Positions 51,206-60,445 of a stretch of DNA of 64,000 bases are shown in pieces (the first letter of the stretch is position 1; the number at the start of each line of letters is the position of its first letter). This stretch comes from Bacteroides salyersiae WAL 10018 = DSM 18765 = JCM 12988 (GTDB lineage: Bacteria; Bacteroidota; Bacteroidia; Bacteroidales; Bacteroidaceae), in assembly GCF_000381365.1 (NCBI RefSeq), contig NZ_KB905467.1:1177278-1241277 (forward strand), in the 5' to 3' direction. The notes below the pieces were generated by a model. It was not told the origin of the DNA. It saw nothing but the letters and a program-made list of their open reading frames with translations, and ran no database searches. Position numbers and translations under genes: made by a program.

Positions 51206-53218
51206 ATGGAAAAGACACTGAATCTTATTAAAAATGACCCTTGGCTGGAACCTTATACAGAGGCCATCACAGGAAGGCATGAATATGCCATGTATAAAGA
51301 GGCCGAACTGACAAATGGTGGAAAACAGACTTTATCGGACTTTGCTTCGGGATATTTGTATTTCGGTTTGCATCGTACAGATAAAGGATGGACTTTCCGC
51401 GAATGGGCACCCAATGCAACCCATATTTATATGGTTGGTACATTTAATAATTGGGAAGAAAAAGAGAAGTATAGCCTGAAACGTCTGGAAAATGGCAATT
51501 GGGAAATCAATTTGCCTGCAGATGCCATTCAGCACGGTGATCTTTATAAATTGGTTGTATATTGGGAAGGCGGACAAGGAGAACGTATTCCTGCTTGGGC
51601 TACGCGAGTGGTTCAAGATGAAAACACAAAGATCTTCAGTGCACAGGTTTGGAATCCGGAAAAGCCTTTTAAGTTTAAGAAAAAAACATTTAAACCTTCT
51701 ACTAATCCTTTGTTGATTTACGAATGTCATATCGGCATGGCCCAGCAAGAAGAGAAGGTTGGTACTTACAATGAGTTTCGTGAAAAGATACTTCCCCGTA
51801 TAGCCAAAGCCGGTTATAACTGTATTCAGATCATGGCTATCCAAGAGCATCCGTACTATGGAAGTTTCGGTTATCATGTTTCCAGCTTTTTTGCCGCTTC
51901 TTCCCGTTTCGGTACACCCGACGAGCTTAAGCAACTTATCGATACAGCTCATGGTTTGGGGATTGCCGTTATCATGGATATTGTCCATTCTCACGCAGTG
52001 AAAAATGAGGTAGAGGGTTTAGGGAATTTTGCCGGTGATCCTAATCAATATTTCTATCCAGGAGCACGCCGGGAACATCCGGCTTGGGATTCTTTATGCT
52101 TTGATTATGGCAAGAATGAAGTGATACATTTTTTGTTATCCAACTGTAAGTATTGGCTGGAAGAATATCAGTTTGACGGTTTCCGTTTCGACGGCGTAAC
52201 TTCCATGTTGTATTATAGCCATGGGCTGGGTGAAGCTTTTATGAATTACGGTGACTATTTCAATGGTCATGAGGATGATAATGCCATTTGTTATCTGACG
52301 TTGGCTAACGATCTGATTCATCAGGTGAATCCCAAAGCAATTACCATTGCGGAAGAGGTATCCGGGATGCCGGGATTGGCTGCAAAGGTAGAAGATGGCG
52401 GTTATGGCTTTGATTATCGTATGGCCATGAACATTCCAGACTATTGGATTAAGACGATAAAGGAGAAAATTGACGAAGATTGGAAACCATCCAGTATGTT
52501 CTGGGAAGTAACAAATCGTCGTCGGGATGAGAAAACGATCTCTTATGCCGAGAGTCACGATCAGGCATTGGTCGGAGATAAGACGATCATTTTCCGTTTG
52601 ATTGATGCCGACATGTATTGGCATATGCAGAAAGGAGATGAGAATTATACGGTAAATCGCGGTATTGCTCTTCATAAAATGATTCGTATGCTTACTGCTA
52701 CCACTATCAATGGCGGTTATCTGAACTTTATGGGAAATGAATTCGGGCATCCCGAATGGATTGACTTCCCGCGTGAAGGTAATGGCTGGTCATGTAAATA
52801 TGCCCGTCGTCAGTGGGATTTGGTAGATAATAAGAATCTGACTTATCATTATATGGCTGACTTCGACGAAAGTATGTTGAAAGTTATCAAAACTGTAAAA
52901 GATTTCCAAGCTACCCCGATACAGGAAATTTGGCACAACGATGGTGACCAGATATTAGCATATCAGCGTAAAGACCTTATTTTTGTGTTCAATTTCAATC
53001 CTAAACAATCATTTACGGATTACGGTTTTTTGGTTGCACCGGGGGCATATGAGGTTATTTTGAATACAGATGACGTTTTATATGGCGGTAACGGACTTAC
53101 AGACGATACAATCACTCATTTTACTATATCGGATCCTTTGTATGAGAAAGAGAAGAAAGAGTGGTTGAAACTTTATATTCCGGCACGTACAGCAATGGTG
53201 TTGCGGAAGAAGAAATAA
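51206..53218 (+). CDS. glgB: 1,4-alpha-glucan branching enzyme
   Basis: 670 residues. An N-terminal CBM48-type domain (about 40-155: GWTFREWAPNATHIYMVGTFN) is followed by the GH13 barrel: IQIMAIQEHPYYGSFGYHV, nucleophile Asp329 in GFRFDGVTSM, Glu383 in IAEEVSGMP, Asp452 in AESHDQALVG, and C-terminal all-beta domain. The pattern (YHVSSFFAASSRFG, LNFMGNEFGHPEW) is that of the eukaryote-like GH13_8 branching enzymes. It adds alpha-1,6 branches to glycogen. Confidence 0.96.
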   Translation: MEKTLNLIKNDPWLEPYTEAITGRHEYAMYKEAELTNGGKQTLSDFASGYLYFGLHRTDKGWTFREWAPNATHIYMVGTFNNWEEKEKYSLKRLENGNWEINLPADAIQHGDLYKLVVYWEGGQGERIPAWATRVVQDENTKIFSAQVWNPEKPFKFKKKTFKPSTNPLLIYECHIGMAQQEEKVGTYNEFREKILPRIAKAGYNCIQIMAIQEHPYYGSFGYHVSSFFAASSRFGTPDELKQLIDTAHGLGIAVIMDIVHSHAVKNEVEGLGNFAGDPNQYFYPGARREHPAWDSLCFDYGKNEVIHFLLSNCKYWLEEYQFDGFRFDGVTSMLYYSHGLGEAFMNYGDYFNGHEDDNAICYLTLANDLIHQVNPKAITIAEEVSGMPGLAAKVEDGGYGFDYRMAMNIPDYWIKTIKEKIDEDWKPSSMFWEVTNRRRDEKTISYAESHDQALVGDKTIIFRLIDADMYWHMQKGDENYTVNRGIALHKMIRMLTATTINGGYLNFMGNEFGHPEWIDFPREGNGWSCKYARRQWDLVDNKNLTYHYMADFDESMLKVIKTVKDFQATPIQEIWHNDGDQILAYQRKDLIFVFNFNPKQSFTDYGFLVAPGAYEVILNTDDVLYGGNGLTDDTITHFTISDPLYEKEKKEWLKLYIPARTAMVLRKKK

Positions 53219-53247
53219 AAAAAACATAGTTGGTAACAATTAGGAAG

Positions 53248-53284
53248 TATGGCAGTAGGAGATTTTTCTATTGCCATATTTTTT
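53248..53284 (+). terminator. Intrinsic terminator after glgB
   Basis: An 11-bp stem TATGGCAGTAG / CTATTGCCATA with one mismatch, then six T. Confidence 0.8.
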
Positions 53285-53312
53285 ATCTTAATGTAAGTGC
53301 TATAGTATAAAA

Positions 53313-53342
53313 AAACCGCCTTCCATTAAAGAAAGCGGTTTC
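53313..53342 (-). terminator. Intrinsic terminator after the TPR gene
   Basis: AACCGCCTTCC / GAAAGCGGTT on the plus strand; in the minus transcript the stem is followed by TTTTTTATAC. Confidence 0.75.
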
Positions 53343-53364
53343 CGTATTTCGATTAATGCTATTT

Positions 53365-54099
53365 TTAATTCAAGCTCTCCTGAACTTGCGTCAACATTTT
53401 TTTGATTTCTGCTCTTTCCGGAGACAAGGTTGCGGCTTCTTGAAGATAATCGGCTGCCTTTTTAAAATCAGCATCGGCAGCAGCTTTTTCTGTTGCGTAT
53501 TTATCTGCATCCGAGTTGGCTAAAGGAGCAGCTTTTTTTAATACAGTAGCACCATTATTATAAAATAATACACCTAAACTGTAAAGAGCATCCGTCTTCC
53601 ATTTTTTTCCGCTTAATGTAGTCACCTTCTTATAACTTTCTTCGGCTTTTGCGATATCATTCGCTTTCTGGAATTTTTGTCCTTCTTTCAGATAATGGAT
53701 TGCATATAATTTTTCCATAGTCTTATTACCCGGAGCTATTTTTAATCCAGCTTCCAGTGTTTCTACCATTTCTGCATTTTTTTTTAAATCCTTCAAGGCA
53801 CCGGCTTTGCGTGCATACGCATTGGCTACATTATAGTTTTTCTGAATGGCAACATCAAAGTACTTCACAGCATCGGCATATTTCTTTATTTGATCTGCAC
53901 ATACACCACAGTTGTATGCCATTACGGAGTCCGAATTGTTCGTCTGTTTCAGATACGCATCATACTTAGTGAAAGCAACTTGATAATTCTTTGCATTTAA
54001 AGCATCATTTCCTTCTTTTTTCAATTGGTTAGGATCGGTTTGAGCAAAAATACTGCCAGTGGCACAGCACATGGCAACTAATAAAATAAATTTTCTCAT
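53365..54099 (-). CDS. Exported tetratricopeptide-repeat protein
   Basis: 244 residues from the ATG at 54099. Signal peptide MRKFILLVAMCCATGSIFAQ is followed by about five TPR-like helical repeats (DALNAKNYQVAFTKYDAYLK, KYADAVKYFDVAIQKNYNVA, NAEMVETLEAGLKIAPGN, DIAKAEESYKKVTTLSG, FKKAADYLQEAATLSPERAE). A periplasmic protein-protein interaction scaffold; the partner is unknown. Monocistronic. Confidence 0.88.
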   Translation of the reverse strand: MRKFILLVAMCCATGSIFAQTDPNQLKKEGNDALNAKNYQVAFTKYDAYLKQTNNSDSVMAYNCGVCADQIKKYADAVKYFDVAIQKNYNVANAYARKAGALKDLKKNAEMVETLEAGLKIAPGNKTMEKLYAIHYLKEGQKFQKANDIAKAEESYKKVTTLSGKKWKTDALYSLGVLFYNNGATVLKKAAPLANSDADKYATEKAAADADFKKAADYLQEAATLSPERAEIKKMLTQVQESLN

Positions 54100-54285
54100 G
54101 GTTTTTATGTGTCTTTTTAATTGTTTATCGTTCAAATGTAACAAGAAATGAAATAAACAGCAAAGCTATTTAATTTTTTATAGGCTCTTTCACACTACGA
54201 AACATACAATTTACCGTATATTCAATATGACATTGTTTATTTTATCTTCCAATGAGATAACCTTTTCCATAAATTGAAAACTTTC

Positions 54286-54492
54286 TCATGGAATTTCAAA
54301 TGAAATTTCATCCAGCTTTTTATACAGATAGATACATGGGTAATAAAGAGGTTGGATTTTACCTGAATGGAGGTATTGGTAAATGGTAAACAGGTGATGT
54401 AGGGTTTTGCCGTTTCTAAAATACTTTTTGAATATCTGAAAATCTCTTTTATAATTGGGGCAGATTAAGAAACAGATATCGGTCTTTTTCAC
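54286..54492 (-). CDS. Possible small protein, unsupported
   Basis: 68 codons with plausible composition (MKKTDICFLICPNYKRDF at the start), but no recognisable domain or promoter. It lies alone in a gene-poor AT-rich stretch. It may be chance or the tail of a decayed gene. Confidence 0.2.
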   Translation of the reverse strand: MKKTDICFLICPNYKRDFQIFKKYFRNGKTLHHLFTIYQYLHSGKIQPLYYPCIYLYKKLDEISFEIP

Positions 54493-55252
54493 TGTTTTCG
54501 TAATGCTTTTTGAAATGAATACAAAATTGCATTAGGTGCTTTATGATAAATTGAATTATATTCTGATGTAATTTGTATGAAGTAGAAAGTCTTTTTGCCT
54601 TATATGTATTATAATGTGATATTCTGTCATGGAATTATTTCGGGATGAATACTGGAATGTCGAGCGTAATGGGTAAGAAAATGATACGGATAAAAGAATG
54701 GTTGTGTTATTACGTTATTTGACGGTTAATTTTAGATTTTCTGTTTGAGTATTTTCGATTATTGAAAATATCCCCTACTGATTTGTTTGAATATTGTAAA
54801 GTGCGATTTGATATACTGTTTCTTTTGTGTATAAAGTAATGTTTATTTTGTGTAGCCCCGTTATTAGTTGCTTCATTATTTTTTTATTATCCATTTCAGA
54901 AATTGATATGTTTTATCTTATCTTTTAATACTCCGATCTTTGTAATGTCGAATTAGTGTAATTTTAGATGTCATGTCAAAGGGAAAAAACGAGTATAAAT
55001 AGTGCATATAACTTTTTGTTAGAGATTGCAGTTTTATGTTCGATGATTGGACAAGTTTGAATACACTACACTAACATTTACTTAGATGTATATCTCGGCA
55101 AAGGTAGTGAAAATTTGTAATATTTATCTAATTAAGAAATTTAGTTTATTTCAATGATAATAGAAGATGCTTATAGCAATAGAGTTACAGTTATGTTTGA
55201 TGGGAAAGGATCTGATCACGGACATAACTTCATAAATATAAAAGCGGTATAG
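54493..55252. other. Long gene-free region upstream of the pilus operon
   Basis: With the flank to 54100, about 1.15 kb carries no firm gene. GATCTTTG (54935-54942) is a weak -7 candidate, giving a leader of about 300 nt. The leader has a TATTTTC/GAAAATA dyad nearby (54750-54770) and GTTATGT/ACATAAC (55191-55229). I looked for long inverted repeats that would mark a phase-variable promoter and saw none. Confidence 0.45.
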
Positions 55253-55825
55253 ATGAAAAAAGTATTGATGCTTATACTTATTATAGTCGGATGTTCTGTT
55301 TCCGAAACGAAAGCCCAGAAGGTGGCACTTAAAAGTAATCTTCTGTATGATGCTACTGCTACCATGAATCTTGGTTTGGAGTTTGGATTGGCACGTAAAT
55401 GGACATTGGACATTCCGGTGAATTATCATCCATGGAAACCGGCGGATGGTAAACGTTTACGCCACTGGGGAGTACAACCGGAAGTTCGCTATTGGTTTTG
55501 TGAGCGTTTTAACCGTACCTTCATGGGATTGCACGGACATTATGCCGAATTCAATGTAGGAGGATGGCCGGACTGGTCGTTTATCAGTAAAAATATGCAG
55601 AATAACCGTTATCAGGGACATCTATATGGTGGTGGTGTTTCTATTGGACATTCGTGGATATTGAAGAAACGCTGGAGCCTTGAAGCATCTGTCGGAGTGG
55701 GTTATGCACGTATTGTTTATGATAAATATCCATGTACGCAATGTGGGACAAAGGAGAAAGAAGATAATAAGAACTATTTTGGCCCTACAAAAGCAAGTGT
55801 ATCACTTATTTACGTAATTAAATAA
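55253..55825 (+). CDS. DUF3575-domain outer-membrane-type protein
   Basis: 190 residues with signal peptide (1-21, ending ETKAQ). The family pattern is KSNLLYDATATMNLGLEFGLARKW, VNYHPWKPADGKRLRHWGVQPEVRYW and SWILKKRWSLEASVGVGYARIVYDKY, alternating strands typical of a small beta-barrel. DUF3575 proteins stand first in many Bacteroides fimbrial operons, as here, 6 bp before the DUF3868 gene. Confidence 0.85.
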   Translation: MKKVLMLILIIVGCSVSETKAQKVALKSNLLYDATATMNLGLEFGLARKWTLDIPVNYHPWKPADGKRLRHWGVQPEVRYWFCERFNRTFMGLHGHYAEFNVGGWPDWSFISKNMQNNRYQGHLYGGGVSIGHSWILKKRWSLEASVGVGYARIVYDKYPCTQCGTKEKEDNKNYFGPTKASVSLIYVIK

Positions 55826-55831
55826 AATAGA

Positions 55832-57358
55832 ATGATGAAAAGAAATATACAATTCATCGTATTGGTACTGGCTGCTTTATGCCTGAATACAGAGGAGGCA
55901 TTTGCTCAAAACCGCTCTTATAGTGGAGATATTGGGATTGAACCTGTACGGTTGGAGCAAAGTGGAGACTTTCTTTATATAGATATGAATTTTATTCTGA
56001 AAGATGTGAAAGTAAGGACGGCACATGGGGTAGATTTTATTCCTCAATTGGTTGCTCCGGCGAATACATATAATCTTCCAAAAGTATCGGTTAAAGGAAA
56101 AGATGAATATCTGGCTTATGAACGCCGGCTTTCATTGATGAGCGCGAAAGAGAAGAGAAAGCATGTAGCACCTTATCTGGTTAAGAAGAGTAATAAGCGG
56201 ACAAATGATACGATACGTTACCGGTATGTATTACCGTACGAATCCTGGATGGCCGATGCGAAACTTAATGTGCAGCGTGATGAATGTGGCTGTGGGGAAA
56301 GTACATTGATGAGCGTGCAGCCTGTGATTGACCAAGTGACACTCGAACGTATTTTATCTCCTTACATTGTGAATCCTCATTTTGCTTATGTTGAGCCGAA
56401 GATAGAGGTAGTGAAGAGCCGTGAGATACAGGCTGAATGCTTTTTGGATTTTGAGGTGAATAAAATCAATATTCGTCCGGAATATATGAACAATCCCCGG
56501 GAATTAGCAAAAATCCGTGTAATGATCGATGATTTGAAATTGGATCCCAGCATAAAAGTAAATAGACTGGATATCATCGGGTATGCCTCTCCGGAAGGAA
56601 CTTTGGCTACAAATAAACGTCTTTCTGAAGGACGTGCTATGGCTCTTCGCGATTATCTGGCATCTCGTTATGATTTTCCGCGTAACCAATATCATATCAT
56701 ATTTGGTGGTGAAAACTGGGATGGCCTGATAGACGCTCTTGAGACACTCGATATGGACTATAAGAATGAAATGCTTGACATTATTCAGGATATTCCCATT
56801 GAGAAAGGACGGGAAACAAAACTGATGCAGCTTCGTGGAGGAGTGCCATACAGATATTTGCTGAAAAATGTTTTCCCGAGTCTTCGTGTTGCTATTTGTA
56901 AAGTGAACTATGATATTAAGAATTTTAATGTGGACGAAGCGAAGGAGGTGATAAAAAGACGTCCGCAAAATCTGAGTTTGAATGAGATGTTTTTGGTGGC
57001 TAATACTTATCCGAAAGGTTCGCAAGAATTTATCGATGTGTTTGAAACGGCTGTCCGGATGTATCCCGACAGTGAAATAGCCAATATGAATGCCGCTACT
57101 GCTGCACTTTCGCGTAATGATCTGATTTCTGCAGAACGATATTTGAAAAAGATGGAATCTCAAGAGTATTGGCCGGAATATAATAATGCGATGGGAATAT
57201 TGACCTTGTTGAAGGGAGATTATGAATTAGCAGAAGAATACTTGAATAAAGCCCGGGAGTTGGGGCTGGATGTAGCTACGGATAATCTGGAAGAGTTAGC
57301 GAAGAAAAAAGCGAATATGAACGAAATAGAGAAAGCGAATAGAATGAGAATTAAATAA
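55832..57358 (+). CDS. DUF3868/OmpA-like protein of the pilus operon
   Basis: 508 residues. Signal peptide (about 1-25, AFAQ) is followed by a DUF3868 domain (RSYSGDIGIEPVRLEQSGDF, VRTAHGVDFIPQLVAPANTY), then an OmpA-like segment (LDIIGYASPEGTLATNKRLS, GRAMALRDYLASRYDF) and TPR-like helices near the end (EFIDVFETAVRMYPDSEIAN, GDYELAEEYLNKARELG). The OmpA part suggests peptidoglycan contact, which would anchor or assist the pilus. Member of the operon with DUF3575 and the fimbrillins. Confidence 0.85.
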   Translation: MMKRNIQFIVLVLAALCLNTEEAFAQNRSYSGDIGIEPVRLEQSGDFLYIDMNFILKDVKVRTAHGVDFIPQLVAPANTYNLPKVSVKGKDEYLAYERRLSLMSAKEKRKHVAPYLVKKSNKRTNDTIRYRYVLPYESWMADAKLNVQRDECGCGESTLMSVQPVIDQVTLERILSPYIVNPHFAYVEPKIEVVKSREIQAECFLDFEVNKINIRPEYMNNPRELAKIRVMIDDLKLDPSIKVNRLDIIGYASPEGTLATNKRLSEGRAMALRDYLASRYDFPRNQYHIIFGGENWDGLIDALETLDMDYKNEMLDIIQDIPIEKGRETKLMQLRGGVPYRYLLKNVFPSLRVAICKVNYDIKNFNVDEAKEVIKRRPQNLSLNEMFLVANTYPKGSQEFIDVFETAVRMYPDSEIANMNAATAALSRNDLISAERYLKKMESQEYWPEYNNAMGILTLLKGDYELAEEYLNKARELGLDVATDNLEELAKKKANMNEIEKANRMRIK

Positions 57359-57449
57359 AATGACAACGTATAGAAGAACTTTTTCAGATAAAAGATTCTA
57401 TGAAAGTGAATGACTAATCTATATTAATTACTAATAATTATTTTGTGTT

Positions 57450-59141
57450 ATGTTGAAAATTAAATCAATTTTAATGTCATTGTTAGCTGTGGCGGCATTG
57501 GCGAGTTGCTCGAACGAGAATGACGACATCACTGATGGCGGCGAAAAAAGAGACTACGATGTGGCTTACATGTCGGTTAGCGTAGCCGTTCCTCAGGGAA
57601 CGAGAACACGTGCTGCCGGTTCATCTGGTGAAACAGACGCACTGGACTCTGAAACTAAGATCAAGGAGCTTTATTTGGTTCTGTTTGATGACCAAAAAAA
57701 GGTGGTAAAGGCTGATGGTGCAACTGCGTATTATACTATATTGGGCGAATCGCAGCTTTCACAAGTTGATAATGCTCCTGTTAGTCCTTTAGAACCAATT
57801 AAGGTATCTACGGAGTCTGCATACTTACTTACTATTGCTAATCCGGGCGCTAAGTTGAAAGCTCTTTTAAATGGTATAGTAGCAGGTAATGGATATGCGG
57901 ATATTAACAAAGAATTTTCTGTAGCAGAAGATCTTGCTGAAGATGATAACTCTTACCTCATTGCGGAGGTTGCAGACCTTGCTGATAAAGGACATGGCTG
58001 CACAATGATTAATGCCGGTGCATTTGATGATCTTATTTCTGATGAATGGAATGCCGATTGTTTAGTTGATGTTGCAGCTTCTGTAGTTAAAGCGAGTGAT
58101 TATAAAACTGATACCGAGGCAAAAGAAGCAGCAAAAGGAAAGAAGGCAACGATTCAGATAGAACGTCTTGCATCCAAACTGGCAGTTACACTTAAAGGTG
58201 ATGGTCTTACCATAGAAATAGTACCTTCTACTGCCAAATTTGAATTCAAAGAATGGACAATTGATTATGTGAACTCCAGATTCTTCCCATTTGCTACGAA
58301 AACAAAGCTGACAGCGACTCATACTGGTGCTGCGTATAAGTCTAATTTCTATACCGAAGATCCAAACTTTGATGCTGATGGTACTGGTAAACATCTTGTT
58401 GGTATTATCAGTAACAAAATTGTGGACTATAACCCTAAGGCGAAATGGTATAAGCACAACCTGTTAACTGTAGCAAAAGAAGAGGACAAGAATGTTGCTT
58501 ATTGTACGGAGAATACAATGGCGGCGGCTGACCAGGATTTTGGTGCTGCTACCCGTTTGGTTCTTAAAGCTGTGTACACACCTTACACTGATTTTGATGA
58601 CGATTGGTATCAGACTTTTTTCAATGGTACTTATATCAATTACAAAAATCTTGGTGAATTGCAAACTGCTTATAATGATGCTACTGGTATCGATGAAGCG
58701 GATAGAGATGCTGTAGAAAAGTTATTGGTGGAATCCTGTGACAAATTTATTAATAAGTTAAATAGTGCGTTCCCGACAGCTGGACTTGCTGCTGATTTTA
58801 AAGATCTTACCCAACAATCGCTTGACGATCTTACTATTACCAATGGTGGTGAAGTTGCTAAAGAAACAGGTATTCGCTGGTTCCAGAAAAGCTTGAACTA
58901 CTATTACTATCAAATTCGTCATGATAACACTACTGACATCGGACATATGGCATATGGAAAGTATGGAGTCGTACGTAATAACTATTACACACTCAACTTG
59001 ACAAAAGTTAATGGTGCAGGTACACCGTGGTATCCCGATGTAGAGGAGCCGGAGGAAGAAATCGATAAAAAAGGTGCGTACCTTCACTTTGAAATTGAGG
59101 TGGCTCCGTGGATCTCTTGGGGTACTGATTTCGAAATCTAA
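57450..59141 (+). CDS. Mfa1-like major fimbrial subunit, lipoprotein precursor
   Basis: 563 residues. Lipobox LASC with Cys20; an Arg-rich site GTRTRAAGSS (about 50-59) resembles the protease cleavage site used to mature type V pilins before polymerisation. The region KIKELYLVLFDDQKKVVKA and the long variable domain match P. gingivalis Mfa1-type shaft pilins. The C-terminus ends FEIEVAPWISWGTDFEI. It is followed by a hairpin (59175-59219) that may reduce expression of the accessory subunits downstream. Confidence 0.85.
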   Translation: MLKIKSILMSLLAVAALASCSNENDDITDGGEKRDYDVAYMSVSVAVPQGTRTRAAGSSGETDALDSETKIKELYLVLFDDQKKVVKADGATAYYTILGESQLSQVDNAPVSPLEPIKVSTESAYLLTIANPGAKLKALLNGIVAGNGYADINKEFSVAEDLAEDDNSYLIAEVADLADKGHGCTMINAGAFDDLISDEWNADCLVDVAASVVKASDYKTDTEAKEAAKGKKATIQIERLASKLAVTLKGDGLTIEIVPSTAKFEFKEWTIDYVNSRFFPFATKTKLTATHTGAAYKSNFYTEDPNFDADGTGKHLVGIISNKIVDYNPKAKWYKHNLLTVAKEEDKNVAYCTENTMAAADQDFGAATRLVLKAVYTPYTDFDDDWYQTFFNGTYINYKNLGELQTAYNDATGIDEADRDAVEKLLVESCDKFINKLNSAFPTAGLAADFKDLTQQSLDDLTITNGGEVAKETGIRWFQKSLNYYYYQIRHDNTTDIGHMAYGKYGVVRNNYYTLNLTKVNGAGTPWYPDVEEPEEEIDKKGAYLHFEIEVAPWISWGTDFEI

Positions 59142-59174
59142 TAAACAATTTGTTTGACTAAAAAGTCAGTTTTG

Positions 59175-59219
59175 GGAGCTGACTAAAAAGCAAGTATAAA
59201 ATGCTTTTTGATCAGCTCC
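59175..59219 (+). terminator. Hairpin after the major pilin gene
   Basis: A 17-bp stem with two mismatched positions (GGAGCTGACTAAAAAGC / GCTTTTTGATCAGCTCC), an 11-nt loop and T-rich sequence (TTCAACTTTTTATTT) after it. Likely partial terminator inside the operon. Confidence 0.65.
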
Positions 59220-59458
59220 TTCAACTTTTTATTTATGTAAGATGTTCTGGTCGATATCGACCACTCAAAGTAAACCAAGCCGTGTGACAGGCTTTTCAAA
59301 AACAGTACGAAGATACACTGGCGCACCTTTTCGAGAAAGAAATGAGTGATAAAGCAGCGCCCCTAAAACTGAAATAACCGGAGACCGCTCAATACAGAGA
59401 GGCTCTGACTATATAACCGGTAATCCGGCAATAAGGATACCCCTAAAACAAAAGAGAG
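59220..59458. other. Spacer between major pilin and Mfa2-like gene
   Basis: It contains a perfect 16-bp palindrome TGGTCGATATCGACCA (59248-59263). A short coding-like stretch at about 59291-59377 (QYEDTLAHLFEKEMSDK) has no start codon and a stop just upstream, so it is not called as a gene. Confidence 0.5.
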
Positions 59459-60442
59459 ATGTTCGGAAAAACCAAAATGCAGTTCCTTGTCGTTGTTTCG
59501 ATGTTCTTTATGGCCTCGTGCGACAGTATATACGAAGATTTGCCCCGTTGCGAACTTTGGTTGGAATTTACTTTCGACCACAACATGGAATATGCAGATG
59601 CATTTGATCCACAGGTTAATTCAGTGGACGTATTTGTGTTTGGTGATGACGATAAGCTACTTTTGACTAAAAGAGCCGAACCGACTGCATTGGTGGGTGG
59701 AAACCGTATGTCATTGGCTGATGAGCTTTCTTTTGGAAGCTACAAAATACTTACCGTGGGCAGTCTGTCCGATAGCCACCGGGTGGCGACTCATACCGGA
59801 CAATCGCCGATTGTGGGAACTACCACTCTTCAAGAGATGGTTGCCGCTCTTTATCGTGAAGTAGACATGATAGATTTTCAATTTCCACATTTCTACTTTG
59901 CTCCGGTAGTGCAATTAGACCATTTCGGCACTAACGATGCCGTATGTCGTGTGAATCTGATGCGTTATACGAACCGGTTCAATATCGCTTTGATGCGTAC
60001 CAATGGAACTGGGGATACGCGATACTCTTTTGAAATAGAAACACCGGACGATGCCGTTTATTCTTGGATGCAGGATGCGCCTATGGGAGAAGGCCCTGTT
60101 ACGTACAGAGCCTACCATACTGATTGGACAAGATCCACTGATGTGGAGATGGTCTCGCGTCTGAATACCATGCGTCTGTTTAATATGGCGGGTTATCGGT
60201 TTATTATAAAAAATGAAGAAACAGGTGTCGAAGTTTGGGACTACAATCTGATGAGTTTACTGAACATCGCCCGTCCTACTCTCCGCCCTGACAATACGTC
60301 ACTTCCTTTTCAGGAATACCTTGACAGGCAGAGTGATTGGAATCTGGTGTTTACTGTGACCGAAAAGCCCGAAGGAGGATTCCTCCAGATAGGGCTTGTA
60401 GTCGGTCCTTGGATATACTGGCTTCATGACATGGAAATATAA
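59459..60442 (+). CDS. FimB/Mfa2-family pilus anchor lipoprotein
   Basis: 327 residues. Lipobox MASC with Cys21, then EDLPRCELWLEFTFDHNMEY, VDVFVFGDDDKL and LKTYHTDW-like blocks of the Mfa2/FimB family, which tether the pilus to the outer membrane and terminate growth. It ends GFLQIGLVVGPWIYWLHDMEI. The gene precedes the accessory subunit by 3 bp. Confidence 0.88.
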   Translation: MFGKTKMQFLVVVSMFFMASCDSIYEDLPRCELWLEFTFDHNMEYADAFDPQVNSVDVFVFGDDDKLLLTKRAEPTALVGGNRMSLADELSFGSYKILTVGSLSDSHRVATHTGQSPIVGTTTLQEMVAALYREVDMIDFQFPHFYFAPVVQLDHFGTNDAVCRVNLMRYTNRFNIALMRTNGTGDTRYSFEIETPDDAVYSWMQDAPMGEGPVTYRAYHTDWTRSTDVEMVSRLNTMRLFNMAGYRFIIKNEETGVEVWDYNLMSLLNIARPTLRPDNTSLPFQEYLDRQSDWNLVFTVTEKPEGGFLQIGLVVGPWIYWLHDMEI

Positions 60443-60445
60443 GGA

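Noticed and set aside
54100..55252. Invertible (phase-variable) promoter ahead of the pilus operon
   Set aside because: No pair of inverted repeats longer than about 8 bp at a suitable distance, and no recombinase gene nearby.
59291..59377. Coding-like stretch ending in KAAPLKLK before the Mfa2-like gene
   Set aside because: A stop lies just upstream in frame and no start precedes it; too short to call even as a pseudogene.
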